Below, piece after piece: positions 11,128 through 21,775 of a stretch of DNA of 64,000 nt. Source of the stretch: Primulina eburnea (taxonomy: Eukaryota > Streptophyta > Magnoliopsida > Lamiales > Gesneriaceae); NCBI RefSeq assembly GCF_022965805.1, contig NC_133101.1, positions 9,957,069-10,021,068 of the forward strand, given 5' to 3'. The position numbers were made by a program, and so were the translations under genes. Numbering within the stretch: the first letter of the stretch is position 1; each line of letters starts with the position of its first letter. The notes under the pieces were generated by a model. That model was not told the DNA's origin. It saw nothing but the letters and a program-made list of their open reading frames with translations, and did no database searches.

Positions 11128-12320
11128 GGGGGTGTATTCAATATAAAATTTTTTATTGATTTTTAACGACTTTTGTAAATTTTAAAAGTCTAGATGTATT
11201 CAATTAAGACTTTTATATACGTTATAGAAGTCTAATGGTATTCAAAATAGACTTTCATAGAGTTTTAGAGAGTTAAGTGTTATTCAACATTGACTTCTAA
11301 AAACTCTATCAAAGTCTAGAGGTATTTAAATTTTCAATAAACTTTTAATAAGTTTATGAAATTCATTATCATACAAATATTAAAGCATACGTTACAATTA
11401 TAAATTGTTAAAAATTATATTTGGTTCAACCCAAAAATTTGGATGGATTTTTAAAACTTCTAACTAGTAGACAAGCTCTCTCTGTCGCTTCACATCAACT
11501 CTCTTTTTATCTTCTTTTCTCTCATCTATCTCTATCACTCTCTCAAATTTTCGAAGTGTATCTCCATATATATTTTCATCTTTCTTTTTCAAATTTTTCA
11601 TTTTTTGGCTGATTGTTCATTTAATAATTTTTTATTTTAATATCATATGAAATTTTGAATTCTAGAATTGATTTTGTGATTTTTAATTTATGATTTATAT
11701 AAATTAATGTAATATTCAATAATAATAAAAGATGATCCAAAAAAATATCGCTTAATTTTTAATAATTGAATAGCTTCACAACAACCATGATTTTTTAAAT
11801 TCTTTTTAGCATTTTAAATTAATATGTAAGTTGTGATATTTTATACAAAATTATATCCACACAATGCTAAATAATATTCTTTTCACATGTATATTATCAA
11901 TTCAAAAACAAGGTTACAGATTAATCAATTGATGTATTTTAAAAAATTTACAAAATGCTTACGAACTCACATATATACACATGTAAGGATTAAATGATTT
12001 AACATTTAAATAAGCAAATTTATTTATTAATATAAATATTGACAAACTAATTCAAACTGAATATGTTATGTATGTTAATTAATTATTGGTTCAAAGAAAT
12101 TAATAAAAATAATATGTTATAATTAAGTACAAAATTTATAAAATTCTATAAAAAAAATTTCACAAAAGTATATAAAAATCTTGCAAAAAAGTCTACATGA
12201 ATCCACATAAATCTGTTTATAAATCTGTGAGATTCTGTAAAAATCAATAAAAATCTATCAAATCCATACAAGTTTATCATTTGAAAAAGTCATTAAAACT
12301 CTGAATTTAATACACTCCAC
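11128..12320. mobile_element. 1.2-kb TIR element, TTA target site (Harbinger/Tourist-like)
   Basis: TTA at 11125-11127 and TTA at 12321-12323 flank inverted termini: GGGGGTGTATTCAAT on the left and ATTTAATACACTCCAC on the right. The terminal few hundred bases repeat motifs such as AAAGTCTA and GTATTCAA on the left and mirror-type AAATCTRT on the right. There is no transposase. A TTA duplication with G-rich ends fits PIF/Harbinger-derived elements; the family is an inference. Confidence 0.65.
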
Positions 12321-12634
12321 TTAGAGTTTCGCCTCTCTCCAACCCTTTGCGAAGCTTCTGGCTTTGCTGATAGATATACAGATGATAGAATGGTTCTCAA
12401 AGATCATCACAATTCTGGAAAAACTTGTTGTATGCAGACCATCAAAAGATCTTGCGACTTCGACTTATATTCATCGACTTGTTACAATTGCATGTTTTTT
12501 TTTTTAAGAACGAGCGACCTCGGGGTTGTTTACTAAACCACAAGGAAATAAAGATGAAAATAGCACGAAATCTTGTAATAAATGAGTTCATCCAGCTGTA
12601 TTGGACCATTTTATGTTTACACATGCATGTGTTA

Positions 12635-13187
12635 GGGCACCCGCATTGGTTGATCGTGGGGTCCACATGCCACATACACATTACATTAACACATCTATTC
12701 TCCCACATTCATTTTAACATTCACACTCATTATTTTTGGGTCCCGCTGTCCACTCATTCATCTTACTATTATTTTACATTAAATAAATATAATTTCAATT
12801 TTTTTACACATTTTAAATGATTATTATTTAAAATAAATAATATTATTTATTTTAAATGTATTTATTGCGTAAATGTATTTATTGCGTAAAATAAATAATA
12901 TTATTTTTTTCGCCAACAGCGACGGGTTTTCGTAATTCGTCGCTAAATGTTCAATTCAAAACACGTGAGGCCCGCATGTCAGCAACTCAGCGACGGCTAT
13001 TAAAAGCCGTTTAAAAGCCGTCGGCTTTTTAATAGCGACGGTTTTTTATAAAACCGTCGCTAATTGACCAATTTTTTTAAAAAAATAAACTGGCACGGGG
13101 GCGTTCAATTCTTTGAACGTCCCATGCCCTCTATAACGCCCACTCACATTGGAGAGGGACCCATTTAACACCCCATTGTGGGTGCCC
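12635..13187. mobile_element. 553-bp Harbinger-like MITE, TTA target site
   Basis: TTA at 12632-12634 and 13188-13190 flank termini GGGCACCCGCATTGG and CCATTGTGGGTGCCC, inverted repeats with two mismatches. There is no coding sequence. The interior (12915-13065) repeats AGCGACGG and its complement, including a self-complementary stretch with AAAAGCCG and a GCGACGG/CCGTCGC pair. That motif otherwise marks the CACTA element end at 39222. Confidence 0.75.
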
Positions 13188-13628
13188 TTATAAATAAGTT
13201 CATCAAGTTGGCCCCAAGTGAATCAGTGTTGATGAAACTGTCAGAAAAATCTTTTTGGAGATATATTTGTTTTTATTTCGAGAGTTCTTTCTTTCAAAAT
13301 TCCATTTAAAAGTTCTGTTTTCTCAAACAATAAAAATAGATCTAAGAAAATTATCAAGGAAATCGAGAACATTATTTACAAAGTATTGCGTATTATGACC
13401 TTAAAGTAATAGAAATTTACTTGGGAAAAATGCGAATTTTAGTTAGTGATAGTTCTTGCCATCCAAAACTAATTATTTCAATCAATTGACTTGTGAATCC
13501 AATCATAGCGCACGCGAATTCACAGATTTGGGTGGGTAAAGTTAATTGATTTCTGGCATATAGAAAATTATTGGTTTTAATAAAAAAAATATTCAAGCTT
13601 TCGTTTTCCATCTTTGCCAAATTTGTGA

Positions 13629-14745
13629 ACAAATCTCCAATTTTTCGCCAAATCTTTACAATTTACAGATTCTCGTAAACCGACCAAGCAATCAAGATTC
13701 ACAATTCCTAGCTCAGGAAAAATAGTCAGAACTACCATCGCCTTTTCCAGCGAACGTACCGCTTCGAGCGGTGGCGAGGACCGGAGCAAGCTGGCTTCCA
13801 CCCTCCACGAACTCACCACCACTCAGTCACTCCTTTCCCACCAATTCCCTTCACTCGAACCCTCGGCCGCTTCGATTTCCGAAACTGAAGAAGACCAAGC
13901 TCAGTACCTTTACAATTGTGGCCCTCGCTCTTTTAAAGATTTGCCTTTCCTTGTTCTCTTTTGGGTTCTTGTTCTCTGCACTTTTGGCTTCGGAATTTTT
14001 GCGGCTGTTAACAGAAATCCATACCGCTACCAAGTTTTCTCTTTTGTTTACAACACCTCCTTATCTTCTCGCACCATTCAGGATTTTGGCTCTCCCTTTT
14101 CTTTCAATTCCACGGAGTGGAATCTTTTGAGTACAGCTTTTGGTGACAACCCCGCTTCTTTGAATGCCTCGAAATCGAATCTTTCTGAGATTGTGCATGG
14201 AAATTCCCCTGCTTTTTTACAACTCCGCTTCTTCAACTCCCCAAGAATCGAGTCTACTTTATAGTCTAATGGATTATTTATCTCTTTGTAGCAATCCCAC
14301 ATCTTTGAACTCCTTAGGATCCAGTGTTTTGAATAGCTTGATATAGACTCTTGTAATCACCCTAATTTTGAGCTTTCCCTTTGTTTTTGTTAGTGCTTTT
14401 GTTGCTTAAACGCTACACAAAACAGATAGTGTATGCTTCGCTTCCATTTTTTGTGATAGTCCCAATTTTCGTCAATGTTTATTGGTTTGTTGTTTGCCTG
14501 TGAGCTCCAGATGTAGTGATGCTTTTCCCTTATCTTATCGAATTTTAGTCCTCATTTTTGTGTTCTTGATAATTGGGGTAATCGTGTGGATATTCATAAT
14601 AAACTGGCATAGAGTTGAGTTAACAGTGAATATCATCGGCGTTGCTGCTAATGCACTGTCAAGTAACTTGGGTCTATTTGGAGTTCTTCTATCTCTTACT
14701 TTGGGATTGTTCGTGTGTTATGTGCCCGTAGTTTTTTTCTTGATA
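13629..14745 (+). pseudogene. Choline transporter-like protein (CTL/SLC44) pseudogene, 5' part
   Basis: Plant choline-transporter-like proteins are multi-span membrane proteins of the SLC44/PNS1 family. This part carries an acidic N-terminal tail, first membrane span (FLVLFWVLVLCTFGF, near 13944), the extracellular loop, and later spans near 14350-14480, 14530-14600 and 14640-14745 (LSSNLGLFGVLLSLTLG). It is broken. The frame slips near 14215, between about 14390 and 14400, and at 14498 inside a Cys-Thr-Val-Ser-type junction (one base missing). A TAG near 14345 stands where Trp is expected. No in-frame ATG precedes the first span, so the true start is lost or lies in an unseen exon. The open frame ends at a TACTC target site at 14746-14750 and resumes at 19184. 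Repeated sequencing errors are a less likely cause of this many lesions. Confidence 0.85.
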
Positions 14746-14750
14746 TACTC

Positions 14751-14963
14751 GATAAGAAAAGTGGAAAGGAGAAAATCCCGTATGGATAAAGATGAATGGC
14801 TATTCTCATTTATAAAATATCCTACTCTATTTATACACAATTGAATAAGGACAAATAAAGAAATACAGCAACAAAAGTTTGTTATGCTGTTACTAAACTC
14901 TATCCATGGATTCATCTAGAATTCTACTCATATGTGGGTTCCCATTGCTGATGTGGATTTGTA
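14751..14963 (-). mobile_element. Copia LTR (3' end copy)
   Basis: Directly follows the Copia polyprotein stop (minus-strand sense) after a purine run. About 120 bp (14753-14875) recur inverted at 18485-18606, including ATCCCGTATGGATAAAGATG, which identifies it as LTR. Its outer boundary is the TACTC target site. Confidence 0.6.
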
Positions 14964-15730
14964 TTACTTAACTTTCTCCCTCAAGGTCAGCGTGGGACTG
15001 GGTAAAACACTGAGCTTGGTCCGAAAGCGAGTAAATGAAGTGGCTGATAGAGGCTTTGTGAGTACATCAGCGAGTTGATCACACGAGGGTACATATCGAA
15101 CTGCCATTTGATTGGAAATAACCTTTTCTCGAAGAAAGAATAAGTCAAGTTCAAAATGTTTAGTTCTTGAATGCAATACCGGATTTGCACTGAGAGCTAT
15201 AGTACTGAGATTGTCACACCAGACAACTGGAATGTTAGGGGAACCAATGTGAAGTTATGACAGAATGGATTTAAGCCAAAGGAGTTCAGTTGTTGCATTG
15301 GATAAGCTGCGGTACTCAGCTTCCGTACTTGAGCGAGAAACAACAAGTTGCTTCTTAGACTGCCAGGAGATAGGAGAGTTGCCAAGAAACCAACAAAAAC
15401 CAGAAGTAAATCGCCTATCATCAATATCATTTCCCCAGTCGGTATCAGAATATCTGTCAATGTAAGCCGAGAGTTTGCGGTGAGATAGATTCCATAATGC
15501 AGTGTGCCATTGAGATAACGAAGAATTCGTTTGACAGCAATCCAGTGCAAGTGGAGAAGATGATGCATAAACTGACTCATTTTATTCACACTATAAGCGA
15601 TATCCGGTCTTGTGAATGTCAAGTATTGAAGTGCACCAACTGTGCTGTGATAAAGAGTGATATCTTCAAAGGGATTGCCTTCTCGAGTTGAGAGTTTGAG
15701 AGAAGAAATCATAGGAGTAGGAAGAGACTT
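14964..15730 (-). pseudogene. Copia polyprotein fragment: RNase H region to C-terminus
   Basis: Minus-strand remnant of a Copia pol. It contains the post-RT segment SLPTPMISSLKLSTREGN, then YHSTVGALQYLTFTRPDIAY and AVKRILRYLNGTLHYG, and ends with the C-terminal CDQLADVLTKPLS motif. It is frameshifted in the middle. It continues the RT fragment at 17914-18480: joining the LLLRTKM end of that fragment to the start here gives the expected Copia order, so the Gypsy LTR between them is a later insertion. Confidence 0.85.
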
Positions 15731-17913
15731 GGCTCTGATACCACTAAATGTAACGTCTTTGACTGATTTCATAAAATAATAGCAGAATTTTTAAAATTTA
15801 CATAAAGAAAAGAAGGATTTAAAATTTTCTTGACATAAATATATTTTCAATATATACAATCAAAAGTATATACATGATCAATAAAGTGTTGTACCAAAAT
15901 ACAAAATATCATTTTTGATCATGTAAAAATGCTAACAAAATATATTTCTTCCTTCCATCTTCTTGTGCATGACCTCGGCTCCAATCAACGTTCCGGCTCG
16001 TCACTCTTATCTGCATCACATGAAATAACTAGAATGAGTATAAAACTCAGCAAGTGGAACCCTTACATAACAATCTACATATATCATACTCTGTAAAACA
16101 TGACTTTGAAATCATTAAATACCATCTAACTCTTAAAACATGAATAACATAGTATAACATGACCATAACGATGATATTTCTCTTTTCTCCGGTGGATTGA
16201 TATCTAAATAGTATCTCTGTCTCTGTACCTATATCCCATCGATATAAATCGATTATTCTGTTGGGTATAAGCCTATGGTCGTTGATCCACTAATTGCATG
16301 CAATCTCTGACTATCTATTTATTAATCCAATAAATCATTTGAACTCTCTCTTGGACATTAAAACAAGCACTTTGAATACTATTTTCTTTTGCATTCCCTT
16401 TTATATAATTGAGACATATAAAAGCCTCTAATATACAACAAAGTGTATCCATACATAACATGAATCAAGTGGAAGAGAATAGCATGTTAAAACCATTGAA
16501 ATACAATACATATACTTCATGTGAGCACAAGAGATGAATTCTACTTACAACCAATGAAAAGCTTGATTCTAATCTCTTGGTATAAATCCTACAACAATAA
16601 ACCATGTATTGAACCATCAACAACTTAATAATCAAATAATCATACAATAAAACCCATAAAACCAACACAATCATAAATTCCATAATTTCCCCCAACACCA
16701 CAATCCAAAAATAACTAAAACCACTAATTACCTTAGCTCCTTAAATCCAAAATGATCTTGCTCTCACTTCAATAACCCAACTAGAAGCTTGAATCAAAGG
16801 AACAAAAGAAAGAAATGAGAACCCTATCTTCCCCTTGAACTGAAGAACCGAGAAGAACGGAGAAGAATGAGGGAAATATGAGCAAACACTTGTATTTAAT
16901 CATTAAAACTTCAAACACGACTACACTGTTCATGCACCGCGGGTGCACTAGCCCTTGCACCACGGGTGCGCTACGTAGGCTGAACCACATCCAAAAATCC
17001 GAAAGAAGCGACCGCGGGTGCGCTGCGTTTTCTACCGCGGGTACGATAGCCCTACTGTCCAATCACCGCGGGTGCGATAGCCCTACCATCCAATCACCGT
17101 GGGCGCGGTAGCTTTTCTGGCGCGGGTGCAGTGTTCCCTGAAGCCAACAATATACTATGCAACTAGAATCGAATCGCAACGTCGCTTCTCCTCATATTTT
17201 GGCAGCACTCTCAACATGAAAGTTGCACCTCTATGTTTTATCTAACCACTCCAATTGGACTCATACCAATTGGCTCAACATACAAATTATCATGAATTTA
17301 ATCGTAACGTCGCGCTACAATATAACTACACATCATCTATAATCCACAATACTATAAATCATAAATCGAAATTCTTAACATCAAAACTATAATTAAACTT
17401 TGACCAAGTAGTCCATAAACATATGAAATCTTAAGTCGTACCGTTCACTAAGCTTGGATATTACAACCTCCCTCAAATTCACCTGCATCCATCGCCCCTA
17501 GTGAGTCTAAAGACTCAACACACCATAATCTTTATAACAAATAATACATATAAAACAACATGAAACAGTGAAAATACTTTTACTTAAAAATAACATTTCA
17601 TGACATGCTTAAATAAACCTTAACTTTTTCCTTTTTCCTCACCATGACATAACATAAAACATTTAACATGATTATAGACATTTTCATTTTTCCTTTTCCT
17701 TTGTTGAATTCAGATCATTAATTGTCACTTTTCTCAAACCTTAAAAAGTCGATGGATCCATCTACATGAAACCGCAGTACTGGACGGCGGGGGACACTAG
17801 CAACACTCTCACCGGTCAACTGGGCCCTGGCCTATCCTCTTTTGAATAGAATACGATCGTCGGGGCTTCCTCTAGGGCTTTTTCCCATAAATGGGCTCCC
17901 TCTAGGGCCTTTT
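15731..17913 (-). mobile_element. Gypsy-type LTR piece with primer-binding site, nested in Copia pol
   Basis: On the minus strand an LTR begins at 17465 with TGTAATATCC, preceded by a purine tract (AATTTGAGGGAGGT), and ends at 15749 with CGTTACA. TGGTATCAGAGCC (15731-15743), complementary to initiator tRNA-Met, follows at once. Sequence from 17466 to 17913 resembles the transcribed part of other Gypsy LTRs, sharing GTGTTGAGTCTTTAGACTCA with 49796. There is no coding sequence. Target duplication and further borders are not clear. Confidence 0.6.
16934..17130. repeat. Array of seven ACCGCGGGTGCG-type GC motifs in an LTR
   Basis: Near-palindromic CACCGCGGGTG-like motifs start near 16934, 16957, 17011, 17034, 17065, 17096 and 17119. 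Spacings are 23, 54, 23, 31, 31 and 23. The block is GC-rich within an AT-rich LTR. It recalls the hairpin arrays at 1110 and 32605 but has a different motif, and its members are direct repeats. Confidence 0.8.
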
Positions 17914-18480
17914 CCATCTTAGTCCTAAGAAGTAGATCGTGAATATACTTTGCTTGAGAAAGAAACAAGCTGTCCCGAGTTGGCCGAGAGACTTTTATAC
18001 CAAGAAAATATGATAGATCACCAAGATGTTTTAATGAGAACTCATAATTCAGGCGTCGAATGAGAGCTTGAATTTCCATAGCACTGCTTCTTGTTATGAC
18101 AATGTCATCCACATATACCAGAATATAAATAATTGAAGATGACTGGAATCGAACAAATAAAGAAGAGTCAGCCTTGGAAGCATGAAAGCCAATGTGCTGT
18201 AGAGTGGTTTTGAGTTTGTCAAACCAAGCACGAGGTGCTTGTTTTAACCCATAAATGGCCTTATGCAATCTGCAAACCAGCATGGTATTTCCCTGTCGTT
18301 GTTCGAAACCTGGAGGTTGCTGCATATGAATGGTTTCATGAAGGTTACCATGAAGAAACGCATTATTGACATCTAATTGTTGAATAATCCAGCCTTTTGT
18401 CAAAGCAATTGTGAGGACCAGTTTGATTGTAGTTGGTTTCACAACAGGACTGAAAGTGTCAGAGTAATCTAGGCCAGCAG
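17914..18480 (-). pseudogene. Copia reverse transcriptase fragment
   Basis: Minus-strand RT core: DYSDTFSPVVKPTTIKLVL, then [26 protein letters not shown] and the catalytic YVDDIVI, intact here. It ends in LLLRTKM at the nested Gypsy LTR, where true Copia sequence stops; the open frame running on to 17816 is LTR sequence. It lacks integrase and everything upstream. The right end abuts an LTR in the opposite orientation. Confidence 0.9.
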
Positions 18481-18938
18481 TTTTTTGTTGTATTTCTTTA
18501 TTTGCCCTTATTCAATTGTGTGTAAACAGAGTATGATATTTTATTTGATAAATGAGAATAGCCATTCATCTTTATCCATACGGGATTTTCTCATTTCCAC
18601 TTTTCTTACTTGGTATCAGAGCCTACCAAAAATGGCTGAAGCTACCTCACTAAATAATTCCAGCAACACCTCCCAAAATAATTTCAGCACCACATCCAAT
18701 CTTGTGCTTGTTAAGCCAGCAAATCAGATCACCCACGTAAAACTCGGTGATGATAATTTCTTTCTTTGACAGCTTCAAATTTCTTCGGGAATTAATGGGC
18801 TGGGTCTTGAATACCTGCTTACGGAAGAAATGCCTACTCCACAAAAAATTCTGATTATAGAGGATATGACCGAAACAATAAATCCACTTTACATCTTGTG
18901 GTGTCGTCAAGATCAGTTTTTATTCTCCTTCTTACTTG
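18481..18938 (+). mobile_element. Copia LTR end, primer site and gag start, opposite orientation
   Basis: Plus-strand LTR end (to about 18604), then TGGTATCAGAGCC (18605-18617), the tRNA-Met primer site. ATG at 18632 opens a Copia gag start (MAEATSLNNSSNTSQNNF, then ITHVKLGDDNFF). A TGA follows at about 18768, after which gag-like sequence (MPTPQKILI, then RQDQFLFSFLL) continues to 18935. The LTR part is an inverted copy of 14753-14875. Confidence 0.75.
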
Positions 18939-19183
18939 GTATCAGAGCTCAGGTTTCACCGTTATGTGTTGGACTGTTCATAATTGGACCACCTGTTCTG
19001 CCCTTAGTTGGGTCATTTGTAAACTTCACGCTCCAGATGTTCATTCTTGGGCGTGAGTGGATGTGGTGGTTGTCCCACATCGGTTGGATAAAATACCTGG
19101 GAGTTGCATATATGGTCTTGGACAATCCTCATCCCTTGAGCCAGCTTTTGAGGTTGAATTAGGTCCAAGTTCCAATCTTAACA
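18939..19183 (+). mobile_element. TRIM-like element piece: primer site, spacer and 113-bp LTR
   Basis: Starts with TGGTATCAGAGC, has a non-coding spacer and a purine run ending GTGGTGGT, then a short LTR at 19071-19183, TGTCCCACATCGG to CTTAACA. The short LTR, tRNA-Met primer site and lack of coding fit terminal-repeat retrotransposons in miniature. I recall similar sequence as a widespread plant repeat, not checked. The matching 5' LTR is absent. Confidence 0.6.
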
Positions 19184-21199
19184 TACTCGAGCAGGAATGG
19201 AAAAATTGTGCCTGAAGAAGAAAACACGGCATACAATTGTGTTTGGAAACAGGATAGATGGGTGCCTACTTATTTTACGTTGGCCATCTTGACGATGCTC
19301 TGATCTGCCTCAGCAATGGTGGAAGCTCAGGTATATGTGATCAGTATAACTATAGCTCAGTGGTACTTCTCAAAGGATGAGTTGCGGCCAAAGCGTGCAA
19401 TAAGAAGTTCGTTGAGGTGTTTTGTTTTGCTACTTGTCACAATTCAGTGAAATGTGCTCTACAAATTTATGCTTCATGGTGTGCTATGCTTGGTCGATTA
19501 TTCTGCCTTTTTCTGGGTATGAACTAAAAGTAACGGCCGACGATCATGCAGCCTATCGGTTATATTCCTTTGTTCTTTTATGTTACTGTTTTTTTGGAAG
19601 GGTATAAAATACATAGTTAATGTGGTTGAATATAAGATTTGGTCTGGGCTTGGTGATGGTTTATAGAGCAGAAACTTGGAATTCGGAGGATGGTTTAACT
19701 TGTTGCCTCAAGCTTAATCTTGATGAACTACCAGAAAAGAGATTAGCATTGAAAGGTGGTGTTATAGACATTGTTGCTGCTCGTGCAAATAAGGTTCTGT
19801 TAAACTCATCGCAAGCAGCAAGTGTCTTATTTATATCTCTTAATTGTAGTAAGCATGACACTGTTGTCCAAGCTCTACTGATGAACTAAACAAAATAGGA
19901 AATTTAAGGGTGTTACTATCTTCCTCATTTTTACAAATCAAACTGTTGCTAAGATTTGATGCATAGAAATACCGTGGATTCAAAACCTCTTGATAAAGAA
20001 GCCAAATATCCTGAGTGTTTGTGCCCTGAATAAACTTGTTTCCGTTTTGTAAACATAATTGCAGCGCCTGTTGTCTGTATCACGACTCTTCCTTATAACA
20101 TTGCAGAAATGCATTTAGCCACTCCTCCGGCACAATATGTTTCTCAGGATTAATTTTCAGCTCAGTTCGTGTTGTGCGCTCTATGGTTGATAATGCTAGG
20201 GAAGAAGAGACATCAGGAATTGTAAATGTCATTCTACGGTGCAGTGTCAGTGCCCTAATGTCAGCAATCGATTTTCTGAACAAGTTCACAATAAACTTTG
20301 CAGCCATAACCGGTGAAGCATATTGCAAAGCCACAAGAATGACTTACGAACTTCTCAAACACAACCTTCTTTCTTCAGTATTTGTCGAGATCGTTTCTAC
20401 TCGAATACTAGCTGGAATTATCCTAGTGCTATCTGCAATCTACACAATACTGGTTGGTGTAAGCTATTGCCATCTACATTGAGTGCATTTGGACGAGAAG
20501 AAAAATGATGTCTTTAATTTTTCTCTGTGAATATTGTTTTTGTGAGGTTTTTTTGTTTTTTTTTCCCTTCAAGAAACCAACTTTAAAAAGCTAAAATCAA
20601 GAAATCTGGTCGGGCAGCGCATTTTTCTTTTCCTTACAAAAATTTAAAAAAAGTTGTTTTTTATTATCACAGCCAAATGGGAAGCTATTTTTGCTTCTTA
20701 AGAAACTCAAAATAGCACGGTTCAATTAAAGAACATTTTGACCTAAATGTTTTTTTTTAATCAAACGTGCCCTTGCTCAATATGAACAGCTGCCTTTTGT
20801 TGGCTACGTCTTGCGAGCTGTGTTCATAGATGGAGAAGAGAAATATATATTTTCTTACTTGAGCTTCCCCCCTCCATATTTTGTGATATCTATATCTCCG
20901 GGTTGATCCTGATCAATTGGAGTCTGAATTTTCAGGTTTGTGTGATATTGAATGCTGGAATTCGTCTTGGGGACGATGCCTACTTTGTTGCTGTTATGGC
21001 CTGGATGCTGTTGATCGTGATTCTTGGTTACTTTGTGCATGTTCTGGACAATGTTATCGATACAGTGTATGTTTGTTATGCTATCGACCAGGACCGAGGG
21101 GAGGTCTCAAAACAGCAAGTCCATGATGTTTATGTTCATCTCCCAATCAGTAGAAGTCATAGACCAGGTTTTCCTGTAAGAGCTCCTCTTGTTGTGTAA
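19184..21199 (+). pseudogene. Choline transporter-like (CTL/SLC44) pseudogene, 3' part
   Basis: Continues the 5' part. Segment 19184-19416 reads SSRNGKIVPEEENTAYNCVW and on to VEAQVYVIS and AQWYFSKDELRPKRA, with a TGA near 19300 where Trp is expected (LTML-stop-SASAM). A donor GT lies at 19417. The next expected exon is not found. An exon at about 20166-20446 encodes NAREEETSGIVNVILRCSV, then NKFTINFAAITGEAYC and STRILAGIILVLSA. The last exon (20936-21199) encodes LNAGIRLGDDAYFVAVMAW, then FVHVLDNVIDTVYVCYAID and VYVHLPISRSHR, and ends in a clean TAA. The well-kept 3' exons suggest recent loss of function. Family assignment is from recognition of the conserved C-terminal signature. Confidence 0.85.
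19640..19889 (+). other. Unrecognised coding-like island within the CTL pseudogene
   Basis: An open stretch of about 80 codons with balanced, protein-like composition: AETWNSEDGLTCCLKLNLDE, then KRLALKGGVIDIVAARANKV. It sits where the missing transporter exon should be, but it is soluble in character and does not fit a membrane transporter. It could be an exon of another gene carried in, or chance. No start or splice signals are convincing. Confidence 0.3.
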
Positions 21200-21360
21200 A
21201 AAATATCCTCTTCAACTGTGTTGTATTGTCTGTAATTGGTTTTGGATGTGTAGTTTCTCTTACTGCGAATTGTGGATGATCTGAAGTGTTTTTTTTTTGA
21301 AAATTTATCTTGTACCCCGATTTGTTCAATAAAAAGTCCTTTTCCAAATTTGCAATAGTT

Positions 21361-21621
21361 GGTTGTCATTAACTTATCATATATAGATATATTCGTGGAT
21401 TTGGATCCTCTGTTATGGCTGAAACTGTACTGCACTCTTTTTACACGAGATGATCAGCTGATCATCTCGTTGCGGCTGGTATCAAATTTATCTGACTATA
21501 TATGAGATCCATCAGATGATCAACCGATTATCTCGTGTAAAAATTGAGCAGCACCGTATGATGTATTTTTAGCCACAATAGAGGATCCAAATCCATATAT
21601 ATACATATCATGAATGACACC
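21361..21621. repeat. 261-bp foldback with nested 26-bp perfect palindrome
   Basis: The left end (GGTTGTCATT, then GGATTTGGATCCTCTGTTAT) is mirrored at the right end (ACAATAGAGGATCCAAATCC, then AATGACACC). An inner pair, TTTTTACACGAGATGATCA at about 21439 and its near-complement around 21517-21545, extends the stem. Within the left inner arm, 21445-21470 is a perfect 26-bp palindrome. No coding. It is probably a foldback MITE. Confidence 0.75.
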
Positions 21622-21775
21622 ATAAATCTATTGTTGGCAGATTTTATCGAACCATCTTTGATGATGGATGGACTATATTCTTGTTTATCAGAAACACTTG
21701 ACATTGTTATTTTGTGACAAGATCTGTATTATATAATAGTTGAATATGTCTCTTGAGCTCCTGCACGAGTTAAAT

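Larger units (their letters stand above)
14751..19183. mobile_element. 4.4-kb composite of nested retroelement pieces inside the CTL pseudogene
   Basis: The five bases TACTC occur just before (14746-14750) and just after (19184-19188) this block. Joining the flanks restores the transporter reading FLIYSSRNGKIVPE without a gap, so the whole block arrived in, or grew within, one insertion. From left to right it holds a Copia LTR (minus), Copia RNase H (minus), a Gypsy LTR with primer site, Copia RT (minus), an oppositely oriented Copia LTR with primer site and gag start (plus), and a TRIM-like LTR ending in CTTAACA. The left end (GATAAG) is not a normal TG terminus, so the original end is altered. 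Confidence 0.8.

Noticed and set aside
12425..12820. A 131-codon plus-strand frame
   Set aside because: It crosses the left border of the MITE at 12635 and has low-complexity His/Phe-rich translation; not a gene.
17816..17913. Extension of the Copia RT frame beyond LLLRTKM
   Set aside because: The extra residues are translated Gypsy LTR; the true Copia continuation is at 15730.
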